Of a DNA stretch of 8,468 nt, positions 1-4,564 are shown in pieces. This DNA comes from Anaerolineales bacterium (lineage in GTDB: Bacteria; Chloroflexota; Anaerolineae; Anaerolineales; VGOW01): positions 1 through 8,468 of the forward strand of contig CAKKQG010000413.1 in assembly GCA_919901875.1 (NCBI GenBank), given 5' to 3'. A program made the translations under genes and the position numbers. The notes beneath the pieces were generated by a model. The model was not told where the DNA came from and made no database searches. It saw nothing but the letters and a program-made list of their open reading frames with translations. Numbering within the stretch: position 1 is the stretch's first letter; each line of letters begins with the position of its first letter.

Positions 1-98
1 GGAAGGTTTTTCGCTCTTTAGGCAATAATGCTCGCAAAGGCAAACTCCCCAACGCGGCTATGGAGCATGATCGCTATCTCTATGGGAAAAAACATTGA
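1..98 (+). CDS. C-terminal tail of a probable antitoxin (partial)
   Basis: The frame starting at base 3 is open from the window edge to a TGA at 96-98 and encodes about 31 residues, ending in NAAMEHDRYLYGKKH. The stop overlaps the ATG of the PIN-domain gene (TGATG), the usual arrangement of a small antitoxin gene translationally coupled to its toxin. From memory, short antitoxins paired with PIN toxins often end in a motif like 'HDxYLYG', which fits this tail, but the DNA-binding N-terminus lies outside the window. Calling it an antitoxin is therefore inference from position and tail. It would neutralise the downstream nuclease and probably repress its own operon. The promoter is not visible. 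Confidence 0.5.
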   Translation, partial: KVFRSLGNNARKGKLPNAAMEHDRYLYGKKH

Positions 99-517
99 TG
101 GAGCAAATCTTTGTTGACACCAGCGCGTGGAGTGCACTGGCAGATGATGGGGACACACATCATGAAGATGCGCTTTTGTTTAGAGACGAGATCACAGAAA
201 AATATCGCTTGGTTATCACAGACTATATTTTGGACGAACTCTATACTTTGATGTTGATGAATCAAGGTTACCCAGATACCGTTAGTTTCAAACAGCAGCT
301 AGACGTTATGATCGCAGAGGGCATCATCAAAGTTGTCTGGGTCACGCCCGAAATTGCTGGTGAGGCGTGGAAAATTTTCGAACAGTTCAACAAGGATAAA
401 GAATGGTCCTTTACGGATTGTGTTTCCTTTGCAGTAATGAAACGACTCAACATCGCCGAAGCCTTTACACTTGATCATCACTTTGCTCAGATGGGTTTTA
501 TAAAACAGCCTCATTGA
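98..517 (+). CDS. PIN-domain ribonuclease, VapC-type toxin
   Basis: This 139-residue protein has the size and layout of a PIN-domain ribonuclease. The acidic residues expected to bind Mg2+ or Mn2+ are all present: D7 in the opening FVDTSAW strand, E47 in ILDELYTL, D107 in SFTDCVSF, and D126 in FTLDHHF. VapC-family toxins cut tRNA or rRNA and stop translation when their antitoxin is lost; that activity is inferred from the family. I start at the ATG at 98, which overlaps the stop of the upstream partial gene; a TTG at 95 is also in frame but less likely. There is no strong ribosome-binding site, so translation is probably coupled. An intrinsic terminator follows. The gene looks more AT-rich than the following genes, compatible with horizontal transfer of a toxin-antitoxin pair. 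Cellular target unknown. Confidence 0.9.
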   Translation: MEQIFVDTSAWSALADDGDTHHEDALLFRDEITEKYRLVITDYILDELYTLMLMNQGYPDTVSFKQQLDVMIAEGIIKVVWVTPEIAGEAWKIFEQFNKDKEWSFTDCVSFAVMKRLNIAEAFTLDHHFAQMGFIKQPH

Positions 518-541
518 GACTGGAACGTGATGCGTTTTTAG

Positions 542-577
542 ACGGCGCAGGATGTTTCCCGCGCCGTTTTATTTTTC
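542..577 (+). terminator. Intrinsic terminator after the PIN toxin gene
   Basis: A 7-bp GC-rich stem, ACGGCGC (542-548) with GCGCCGT (561-567), encloses a 12-nt loop and runs directly into TTTTATTTTT. It begins 24 nt after the toxin stop codon and should end the toxin transcript. The Nudix start codon lies only about 10 nt past the T-tract, so the next gene needs its own promoter or readthrough. Confidence 0.75.
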
Positions 578-587
578 CAAATTTTTC

Positions 588-1019
588 ATGCGACACCCCT
601 ACCCTCTCGCCGTTCACCTTTTCTTCTTTCAAAACAATCAAGTTCTCCTCTTACGCCGCTTCAACACAGGATACGAAGACGGCAACTACAGTGTGCCTGC
701 GGGTCACGTTGAGGCAGGCGAGTCGGCAACACAATGCGCCATCCGTGAAGCGCGTGAGGAGGCAGGCGTGGAGTTAAATCCACAGCACGTCGTCTTTGCC
801 CAAGTTATGCACCGCAAATCGGATGATGAGCGCGTCAACTTCTTTTTTGTCATCACACAGTGGCGTGGCGAGATCACCAACGCCGAGCCGCACAAGTGCG
901 ACGACCTTTCGTGGCATCCACTTGACGCGCTTCCGCACAATATGATTCCGTACGTGCGACATGCCCTATCACAAATTCAAAATGAAATTACGTTTAGTGA
1001 GTTGGGTTGGGAAGATTGA
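588..1019 (+). CDS. Nudix hydrolase
   Basis: The protein (143 residues from the ATG at 588) carries a complete Nudix box at residues 39-61, starting GHVEAGE and ending REAREEAGV, which fits the Gx5Ex7REUxEExGU pattern. The glutamates of REAREE bind the metal that activates water. Family members cleave nucleoside diphosphates linked to another moiety, such as damaged nucleotides, ADP-ribose or Ap4A; the substrate cannot be read from the box alone. The N-terminal strand (LAVHLFFFQNNQVLLLRR) and NTGYEDGNYSVPAGH are typical of small MutT-like proteins. An in-frame ATG at 552 would put the start inside the preceding terminator hairpin, so 588 is preferred. I see neither a Shine-Dalgarno sequence nor a good -10 box upstream; how the gene is expressed is unclear. 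Confidence 0.88.
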   Translation: MRHPYPLAVHLFFFQNNQVLLLRRFNTGYEDGNYSVPAGHVEAGESATQCAIREAREEAGVELNPQHVVFAQVMHRKSDDERVNFFFVITQWRGEITNAEPHKCDDLSWHPLDALPHNMIPYVRHALSQIQNEITFSELGWED

Positions 1020-1038
1020 GATTGGCTGAACGCTTGCG

Positions 1039-1074
1039 TTTCCTTTAGTTCCACTATCTCCTTTATTTCCTTCA
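1039..1074 (+). repeat. Four-copy 9-nt tandem repeat upstream of def
   Basis: Four pyrimidine-rich 9-nt units stand head to tail: TTTCCTTTA (1039), GTTCCACTA (1048), TCTCCTTTA (1057) and TTTCCTTCA (1066). The consensus is roughly NTTCCNNTA. The array ends five bases before the def -10 box and occupies the place where a -35 element would be. A related array lies at 3454-3489. Function unknown. Confidence 0.6.
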
Positions 1075-1078
1075 CAGG

Positions 1079-1084
1079 TATAAT
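1079..1084 (+). promoter_or_regulatory. -10 box for a leaderless def transcript
   Basis: A perfect TATAAT lies exactly six bases (CGCCTC) before the def ATG. RNA normally starts about 6-7 bases after the -10 box, so the transcript should begin at or next to the A of the ATG, giving a leaderless mRNA. No Shine-Dalgarno sequence is present, which agrees. No convincing -35 hexamer is visible at 17 bp spacing. The glycosyltransferase gene on the other strand has the identical TATAAT-N6-ATG arrangement. Confidence 0.6.
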
Positions 1085-1090
1085 CGCCTC

Positions 1091-1690
1091 ATGGCAATAC
1101 GAAAAATTTTGCAATACCCCGAAGACGAAAAACTGCTTCGGCAAAAATCCCACGCAGTTCAAAAAGTAGATAAGCGCATCCGCAAATTGGTGAAAGACCT
1201 CAAAGACACGCTGGAGGATAGTTTCGGCGCTGGTTTAGCTGCACCGCAGATCGGCGTGCATCAACGAGTCGCTCTCGTCAAATTTGGGCAAGAGGCTGAA
1301 GGCGGGATGCGCGAGCCGATCACCCTCATCAACCCGCAGATCATTTCGGCGGGTCCCGACGAAAAAGGTTTCGACGGCTGTTTGAGCATCCCCGGTATTG
1401 TGACGTGGGACACGTTGCGCCCTTCCCCTCTCGTATTTTCCGCACTCGACGAAAGAGGCGAGACGTTCCAAATGGAAGTAAGCGGCATTGATGCCCGCGT
1501 CGTCCATCACGAGATCGATCATTTAGATGGCATTCTGTTTTTGGATCGCATCAAAGATTTCAACAAAGTCTATCGTTCTATTGAAACAGACGATGGCGAA
1601 AAGTTAGTCAGCTTGGCGTCGCTCAAAGCGAAGATCGAAAAAGAGATATTCAACACACCGATAGAAAAAGTTTTGACAAAAACGCGATAG
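1091..1690 (+). CDS. def: Peptide deformylase
   Basis: Def removes the formyl group from the N-terminal methionine of nascent proteins at the ribosome exit, using a metal ion. All three family motifs are present in this 199-residue protein: motif 1 GAGLAAPQIG at 46-55, motif 2 DGCLS at 95-99 with metal ligand C97, and motif 3 HHEIDHLDG at 139-147 with ligands H140 and H144 and catalytic E141. Motif 2 normally reads EGCLS, so the Asp is a conservative change. Length is normal or slightly long, with a C-terminal helical tail rich in Lys and Glu. The start at 1091 is supported by its position six bases after a perfect TATAAT, implying leaderless mRNA. The -35 box of the next transcription unit lies inside the last codons of def. 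No fmt neighbour is seen. Confidence 0.95.
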   Translation: MAIRKILQYPEDEKLLRQKSHAVQKVDKRIRKLVKDLKDTLEDSFGAGLAAPQIGVHQRVALVKFGQEAEGGMREPITLINPQIISAGPDEKGFDGCLSIPGIVTWDTLRPSPLVFSALDERGETFQMEVSGIDARVVHHEIDHLDGILFLDRIKDFNKVYRSIETDDGEKLVSLASLKAKIEKEIFNTPIEKVLTKTR

Positions 1691-1701
1691 ACTACTACAA
1701 T
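1673..1701 (+). promoter_or_regulatory. Consensus promoter for the hisS leader, inside the def 3' end
   Basis: TTGACA (1673-1678, a perfect -35 box) is separated by exactly 17 bp from TACAAT (1696-1701, one mismatch to the -10 consensus). The -35 lies within the last codons of def and the -10 just after its stop at 1690. Transcription should start near 1708-1709, which is the ATG of the His-rich leader ORF. This is the best sigma-70-type promoter in the window and would drive the leader, hisS and possibly the tRNA genes. Confidence 0.82.
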
Positions 1702-1708
1702 GCCACCT

Positions 1709-1777
1709 ATGAACTTCACCCTGTTCCACGCCCATCATCACCACCATCATCACGATGGTCATTTTCGTTTGGGCTGA
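1709..1777 (+). CDS. His-rich leader peptide of hisS
   Basis: A 22-codon ORF (ATG at 1709, TGA at 1775-1777) encodes a peptide with nine histidines: H7, a run of seven at residues 9-15 (codons 1733-1753), and H18. This matches in style the leader peptide of the enterobacterial his operon, which also carries seven consecutive His codons. The product itself probably has no function; its translation senses charged tRNA-His. When tRNA-His is poorly charged the ribosome would stall in the His run and alter folding of the RNA downstream. A consensus promoter places the transcription start at or beside the ATG, so the ORF should be translated from a leaderless mRNA. A second in-frame ATG at 1700 overlaps the -10 box and cannot be in that transcript. 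An intrinsic terminator follows 28 nt after the stop, and then hisS. Confidence 0.85.
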   Translation: MNFTLFHAHHHHHHHDGHFRLG

Positions 1778-1778
1778 A

Positions 1779-1815
1779 GCAGATACGCATTGATCTTTCG
1801 TGAGACGGCGTAGGC
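1779..1815 (+). promoter_or_regulatory. Candidate antiterminator of the hisS attenuator
   Basis: GC plus TACGC (1779-1780 and 1784-1788) can pair with GCGTA plus GC (1808-1812 and 1814-1815), a 7-bp interrupted stem that uses the left arm of the terminator and so excludes it. The position fits the model: a ribosome at the leader stop codon (1775-1777) would cover 1779-1788 and let the terminator form, while one stalled in the His run (1733-1753) would leave it free. The stem is modest and was found by eye without energy calculation; other pairings, such as GGCTG (1772-1776) with CAGCC (1820-1824), are possible. Confidence 0.45.
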
Positions 1816-1841
1816 AAACCAGCCTGCGCCGTTTTTTATTT
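1805..1841 (+). terminator. Intrinsic terminator (attenuator) between leader peptide and hisS
   Basis: ACGGCGTAGGC (1805-1815) pairs with GCCTGCGCCGT (1822-1832) over 11 positions, one of them a G-U, around a 6-nt AAACCA loop. The following bases are T-rich (TTTTTTATTT). This is the strongest terminator in the window. It lies downstream of the leader promoter and upstream of hisS, so it must be bypassed for hisS to be expressed from that promoter. That position is the mark of an attenuator rather than of a simple end for def. Confidence 0.85.
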
Positions 1842-1842
1842 A

Positions 1843-1906
1843 GGGATTAGAGATCAGAGATTGGAGATTGAATGTAACAATCTCTGATCTCCAATCTCCA
1901 ATCTCC
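1843..1906 (+). repeat. Opposed 7-nt tandem arrays forming a hairpin before hisS
   Basis: Four forward heptads of the type GATNNGA (GATTAGA 1845, GATCAGA 1852, GATTGGA 1859, GATTGAA 1866) are followed by four reverse ones (CAATCTC 1878, TGATCTC 1885, CAATCTC 1892 and 1899). Arms 1843-1863 and 1878-1898 pair at 19 of 21 positions plus one G-U, with a 14-nt loop. The hairpin would lie in the hisS 5' leader, between the attenuator and the start codon at 1914. It has no T-tract, so it is not a terminator. It may be a dispersed repeat, an RNA stability element or a modulator of translation. Confidence 0.75.
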
Positions 1907-1913
1907 GACTTCT

Positions 1914-3173
1914 ATGAAAACCAAAATCCCCACCGTCAAAGGCGCGCGAGACTTTTACCCGGAGCAGATGTCTCTACGCAATTGGCTATATGAAAACATG
2001 AAAGCCGTTTCGCAAAAATTCGGCTATCAAGAATACGATGGACCCTTTCTCGAAACGCTGGAGCTCTACGCGGCGAAGAGCAGCGAAGAATTGGTGAAGG
2101 AGCAAGCCTTCGTATTTAAAGATCGCGGCGATGAGCAGATCACGCTGCGCCCCGAACTGACGCCGTCACTGGCGCGGATGGTGGCGCAAAAAGCGAACGA
2201 GCTGCCGCGCCCGATCCGTTGGTGGTCGTTTGGACCGATGTGGCGTTACGAGCGCCCGCAAAAGGGAAGGTCGCGCGAATTTTTTCAGTGGAACATTGAT
2301 CTGCTTGGAAGCGATTCGCTTGAAGCAGACGCCGAGATCGCCGCGATTGGCGCGGAGTTCTTCAAAGCCATTGGCTTGACTTCGTCGGAAGTGAAAATCC
2401 AGATCAACAATCGCCAGTTGATGGAGAGTCAAATTGCCGCGCTCGGCATCGGCGACATCAAGGCAGCGTTTCGACTCATTGATCGCATGGACAAACTTCC
2501 GGCGCAAGCGTGGGAAGAGTATGGAGTCAAACAAGGGCTCACGGCTGATCAAGTTAAGAATCTTCGCGCCCTGCTCGACGACAAAGAGTTGTGGCGCAAG
2601 TCGGATGAGTTGATTCAATTTTTCGACGCGCTGGAGGCGCTCGGCGTGCGCGATTATTTTGAATACGAGCCAACGGTGGTGCGCGGTCTCGATTACTACA
2701 CGCGCATCGTGATGGAAGCGCGGGATCGCGACAGCGAGTTCCGCGCCATCTTCGGCGGCGGGCGTTACGATAATTTGGTTGCCGATGTGGGCGGGGATCG
2801 AATCTCGGGTGTGGGCTTCGCGATGGGGGATATGGTGATCGCGTTGGTGGCGGAGAAATATGGGAAGACGCCGAAGTTTGCCAAGTCGCCTGCTTCTATA
2901 TTAGTGACTCTGTTCAATGCTAACGGGGTTGCCGACTCCCTTAAAGTGGCGGCTGAACTTCGGGCTGGCGGCATCCCCGTTGAACTGTATCCTGATCCGA
3001 TCAGGCTCGATAAGCAGTTGAAGTATGCCGACGCGCAAGGAATCAAGATCGCGGTGATCATCGGGCCCGACGAAGCGAAAGAGGGGAAGGTGACGATCAA
3101 AGATTTGGGAAAGAGAGTCCAGATCACTGTGAATCGGGGCGAAATGGCGGGGAAAATCGGCGAACTTTTGTAA
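1914..3173 (+). CDS. hisS: Histidyl-tRNA synthetase
   Basis: HisRS charges tRNA-His with histidine using ATP. The 419-residue protein is of normal length for the bacterial enzyme. The class II catalytic core shows TLRPELTPSLAR (77-88), motif 2 in FGPMWRYERPQKGRSREFF (106-124), HisA motif RGLDYYTR (257-264) and GGGRYDNL (281-288). An anticodon-binding domain follows from about residue 326. In motif 3 the usual GLER after GFAMG reads GDMV (305-308), so the typical conserved Arg is absent; I recall similar GMGD-type sequences in some bacterial HisRS, so this is probably a subfamily trait. The start is chosen because MKTKIPTVKGARDFYP is the standard HisRS N-terminus. No Shine-Dalgarno sequence precedes it. 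Control is probably by the His-codon leader and attenuator upstream. The tRNA-His gene follows 48 nt downstream. Confidence 0.96.
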   Translation: MKTKIPTVKGARDFYPEQMSLRNWLYENMKAVSQKFGYQEYDGPFLETLELYAAKSSEELVKEQAFVFKDRGDEQITLRPELTPSLARMVAQKANELPRPIRWWSFGPMWRYERPQKGRSREFFQWNIDLLGSDSLEADAEIAAIGAEFFKAIGLTSSEVKIQINNRQLMESQIAALGIGDIKAAFRLIDRMDKLPAQAWEEYGVKQGLTADQVKNLRALLDDKELWRKSDELIQFFDALEALGVRDYFEYEPTVVRGLDYYTRIVMEARDRDSEFRAIFGGGRYDNLVADVGGDRISGVGFAMGDMVIALVAEKYGKTPKFAKSPASILVTLFNANGVADSLKVAAELRAGGIPVELYPDPIRLDKQLKYADAQGIKIAVIIGPDEAKEGKVTIKDLGKRVQITVNRGEMAGKIGELL

Positions 3174-3177
3174 TTGC

Positions 3178-3206
3178 TTGAGGGGGCGTGGGGTTCGTGA
3201 TAAAAT
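3178..3206 (+). promoter_or_regulatory. Probable promoter for tRNA-His
   Basis: TTGAGG (3178-3183) and TAAAAT (3201-3206) are separated by 17 bp, in the short gap between the hisS stop and tRNA-His. The -35 matches four and the -10 five of six consensus bases. Transcription would start near 3213, about nine bases before the tRNA. It would supply tRNA-His, and perhaps tRNA-Arg, independently of hisS attenuation. Confidence 0.55.
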
Positions 3207-3221
3207 CCCCGCGCTTAACAT

Positions 3222-3296
3222 GGTGCCTGTGGCTCAATCGGTTAGAGCGCCACACTGTGGATGTGGACGTTGTGGGTTCAAGTCCCATCAGGCACC
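3222..3296 (+). tRNA. tRNA-His (anticodon GTG)
   Basis: A full cloverleaf can be drawn. The acceptor stem GTGCCTG (3223-3229) pairs with CAGGCAC (3289-3295). The D stem is GCTC/GAGC, and the anticodon stem CCACA/TGTGG carries loop CTGTGGA with GTG at 3257-3259. The T arm has loop TTCAAGT. G3222 (position -1) can pair with C3296 (position 73), the extra pair that identifies tRNA-His to HisRS, so the -1 G is encoded in the gene. The CCA end is not encoded and must be added. The gene lies right after hisS, placing enzyme and substrate side by side. Confidence 0.96.
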
Positions 3297-3305
3297 CTTG
3301 AAAAA

Positions 3306-3366
3306 TGAACAATGACAAATGAACAATGAACAATTTGTCTCATTTGTCATTTGTCATTTTTCATTG
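3306..3366 (+). repeat. Opposed 7-nt tandem arrays between the two tRNA genes
   Basis: Nearly the whole 74-nt gap between the tRNAs is made of heptads. Forward units are TGAACAA (3306), TGACAAA (3313) and TGAACAA (3320 and 3327). Reverse units are TTTGTCA (3343 and 3350), with degraded copies at 3334 and 3357. AATGACAAATGA (3311-3322) is perfectly complementary to TCATTTGTCATT (3340-3351), so the RNA would fold into a long AT-rich hairpin. It could guide processing of a two-tRNA precursor or be only a dispersed repeat. No separate tRNA-Arg promoter is obvious. Confidence 0.7.
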
Positions 3367-3370
3367 TTTT

Positions 3371-3443
3371 GCCCTCGTAGCTCAATGGATAGAGCACTTG
3401 ACTTCGGATCAAGTGGTTGTGAGTTCGAATCTCGCCGAGGGCG
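3371..3443 (+). tRNA. tRNA-Arg (anticodon TCG)
   Basis: The acceptor stem GCCCTCG (3371-3377) pairs with CGAGGGC (3436-3442), with discriminator G at 3443. The D stem is GCTC/GAGC. The anticodon stem CTTGA/TCAAG encloses loop CTTCGGA, giving anticodon TCG at 3404-3406, which reads CGA arginine codons. The T loop is TTCGAAT and its stem has one G-U pair. CCA is not encoded. It is probably transcribed together with tRNA-His. Confidence 0.95.
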
Positions 3444-3453
3444 CTTGCTGTCA

Positions 3454-3489
3454 GTTCCTGTAATTCCCTCATTTCCTTTGTTTCCTTTT
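3454..3489 (+). repeat. Four-copy 9-nt tandem repeat upstream of the metallopeptidase-like gene
   Basis: Units GTTCCTGTA (3454), ATTCCCTCA (3463), TTTCCTTTG (3472) and TTTCCTTTT (3481) form a pyrimidine-rich array ending 10 nt before the next start codon. Period and consensus match the array upstream of def at 1039-1074, in the same orientation relative to the downstream gene. Confidence 0.55.
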
Positions 3490-3499
3490 CTTCGACAAC

Positions 3500-4564
3500 A
3501 TGCGCCGCACCCGTCAGTTGCTCTATAGCGAAGAGTCATTACGCCTCGAATTGTTGACGACGCCGATCCATCAGATCCATGTGTCCATCGAATCGTCGCC
3601 AATGTTGAGCGAGGCAATCAATAAAGTACGTGCCGACATGGAACGGATGATGATCAAAAAGATCAAGCCGTTCTATTATCTCTCCACCGGTTACGGCACG
3701 ATTGCCGGGACGACCAATATCTGTCTTGGCTTTTATGACGCCGATGAGCGTTTGCGTGAACTGAATAGAGAGTATCGCGGCTGGGGATATTCCAACGAAG
3801 AAATCACCGCCACCATCCGTCACGAAGTGGGGCACGCCTTCGCTTACGCTTATAAGCTGTATCGCTTGCCCGAATTTCGATCTGTCTTCAATGTCAAAGG
3901 GCATTACTTTAACTCGTATCCTGACACCAATCGTTACATCTTGCGCGCCAACCCGTGGAGCCGCGACTTTGTGAATCCGTCGGGTGATCATTACGCGCAA
4001 AAACATCCTGACGATGATTTTGCCGAGACGTTCACGGTATGGTTAACTCCGCGACTCAATTGGCGAAAGAAATGGCGCAACTATCCGGGGGCGTTAGAAA
4101 AATTGGAATACGTGGATAAAGTGGTGACGGGGCATCGCAGTCAGGAACCGCTCGTTGACAATGTGCCGCAAGAGTACGAAGGACTCTCGGAATATAAAAT
4201 GACGGTGGCGCAGTTCTTCAAAGCCAACATCACGCCGTATCGCACAAAGACAACCGGTTTTGTGGATCCCGATCTTAAACACATCTTCCGCGCTCGCCCG
4301 CGCGTGCAGAAGGCAGAACGCAATTACGTTCACGCCGATAATTTTTTGCAAAGAAATCAGTTGGTAATCGTCAATCGCGTGAGTCAGTGGGTGGGTGTGG
4401 AAACAACGGTAGTCAAAGATTTGATTCTCAAATGCCGCCAACGCGCCGATGCGCTGGACTTGTGGGTGAAGCGTGATGATCAAGAAAAGAAGCTCGTAGA
4501 GTTCACAACTTATATCTCCACGCGATGCGCATATTTTGAAGTGTGGGGGAGTTACTTCGCGTAA
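3500..4564 (+). CDS. HExxH putative zinc metallopeptidase-like protein
   Basis: I do not recognise a characterised family with certainty. The 354-residue protein has HEVGH at residues 108-112, the zinc-binding HExxH motif of metallopeptidases. A second conserved-looking segment, HPDDDFAETF (169-178), resembles the downstream 'EDFAE' segment of putative zinc metallopeptidases of gluzincin type, where a Glu such as E176 would be the third ligand; H164 and D173 are alternatives. It has no signal peptide or membrane segment, so it is probably cytoplasmic. The N-terminal part is mixed helix and strand, and the C-terminal 150 residues are basic and featureless to me. The ATG at 3500 has no Shine-Dalgarno sequence and follows a 9-nt repeat array. 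The gene overlaps the convergent glycosyltransferase gene by 13 nt at their 3' ends. Substrate unknown. Confidence 0.7.
   Translation: MRRTRQLLYSEESLRLELLTTPIHQIHVSIESSPMLSEAINKVRADMERMMIKKIKPFYYLSTGYGTIAGTTNICLGFYDADERLRELNREYRGWGYSNEEITATIRHEVGHAFAYAYKLYRLPEFRSVFNVKGHYFNSYPDTNRYILRANPWSRDFVNPSGDHYAQKHPDDDFAETFTVWLTPRLNWRKKWRNYPGALEKLEYVDKVVTGHRSQEPLVDNVPQEYEGLSEYKMTVAQFFKANITPYRTKTTGFVDPDLKHIFRARPRVQKAERNYVHADNFLQRNQLVIVNRVSQWVGVETTVVKDLILKCRQRADALDLWVKRDDQEKKLVEFTTYISTRCAYFEVWGSYFA

Noticed and set aside
95..97. TTG at 95 as the PIN toxin start
   Set aside because: The ATG at 98 directly follows it, overlaps the upstream stop and gives the usual PIN N-terminus.
552..587. Nudix start at the ATG at 552
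   Set aside because: It would place the start codon inside the terminator loop and add residues read through the hairpin and T-tract; MRHPYPLAVH from 588 is the natural family start.
1733..1753. Run of seven His codons as a vector His-tag or contaminating cloning sequence
   Set aside because: The run lies inside a native leader with its own promoter, mixed CAT/CAC codons, a terminator and hisS downstream, and no vector sequence around it.
1700..1777. Longer leader peptide starting at the ATG at 1700
   Set aside because: That ATG overlaps the TACAAT -10 box and would not be in the transcript made from this promoter.
1843..1906. CRISPR array or conventional terminator
   Set aside because: Units are 7 nt with no spacers, and no T-tract follows the stem. 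The other 7-nt arrays fail as CRISPR for the same reason.
1691..1913. T-box riboswitch upstream of hisS
   Set aside because: No T-box consensus (AGGGTGG with a matching CCGCG antiterminator) is present, and the His-codon ORF explains the leader better.
2166..2618. Minus-strand 150-codon ORF within hisS
   Set aside because: It lies entirely opposite conserved HisRS sequence and has no family motif; treated as a shadow.
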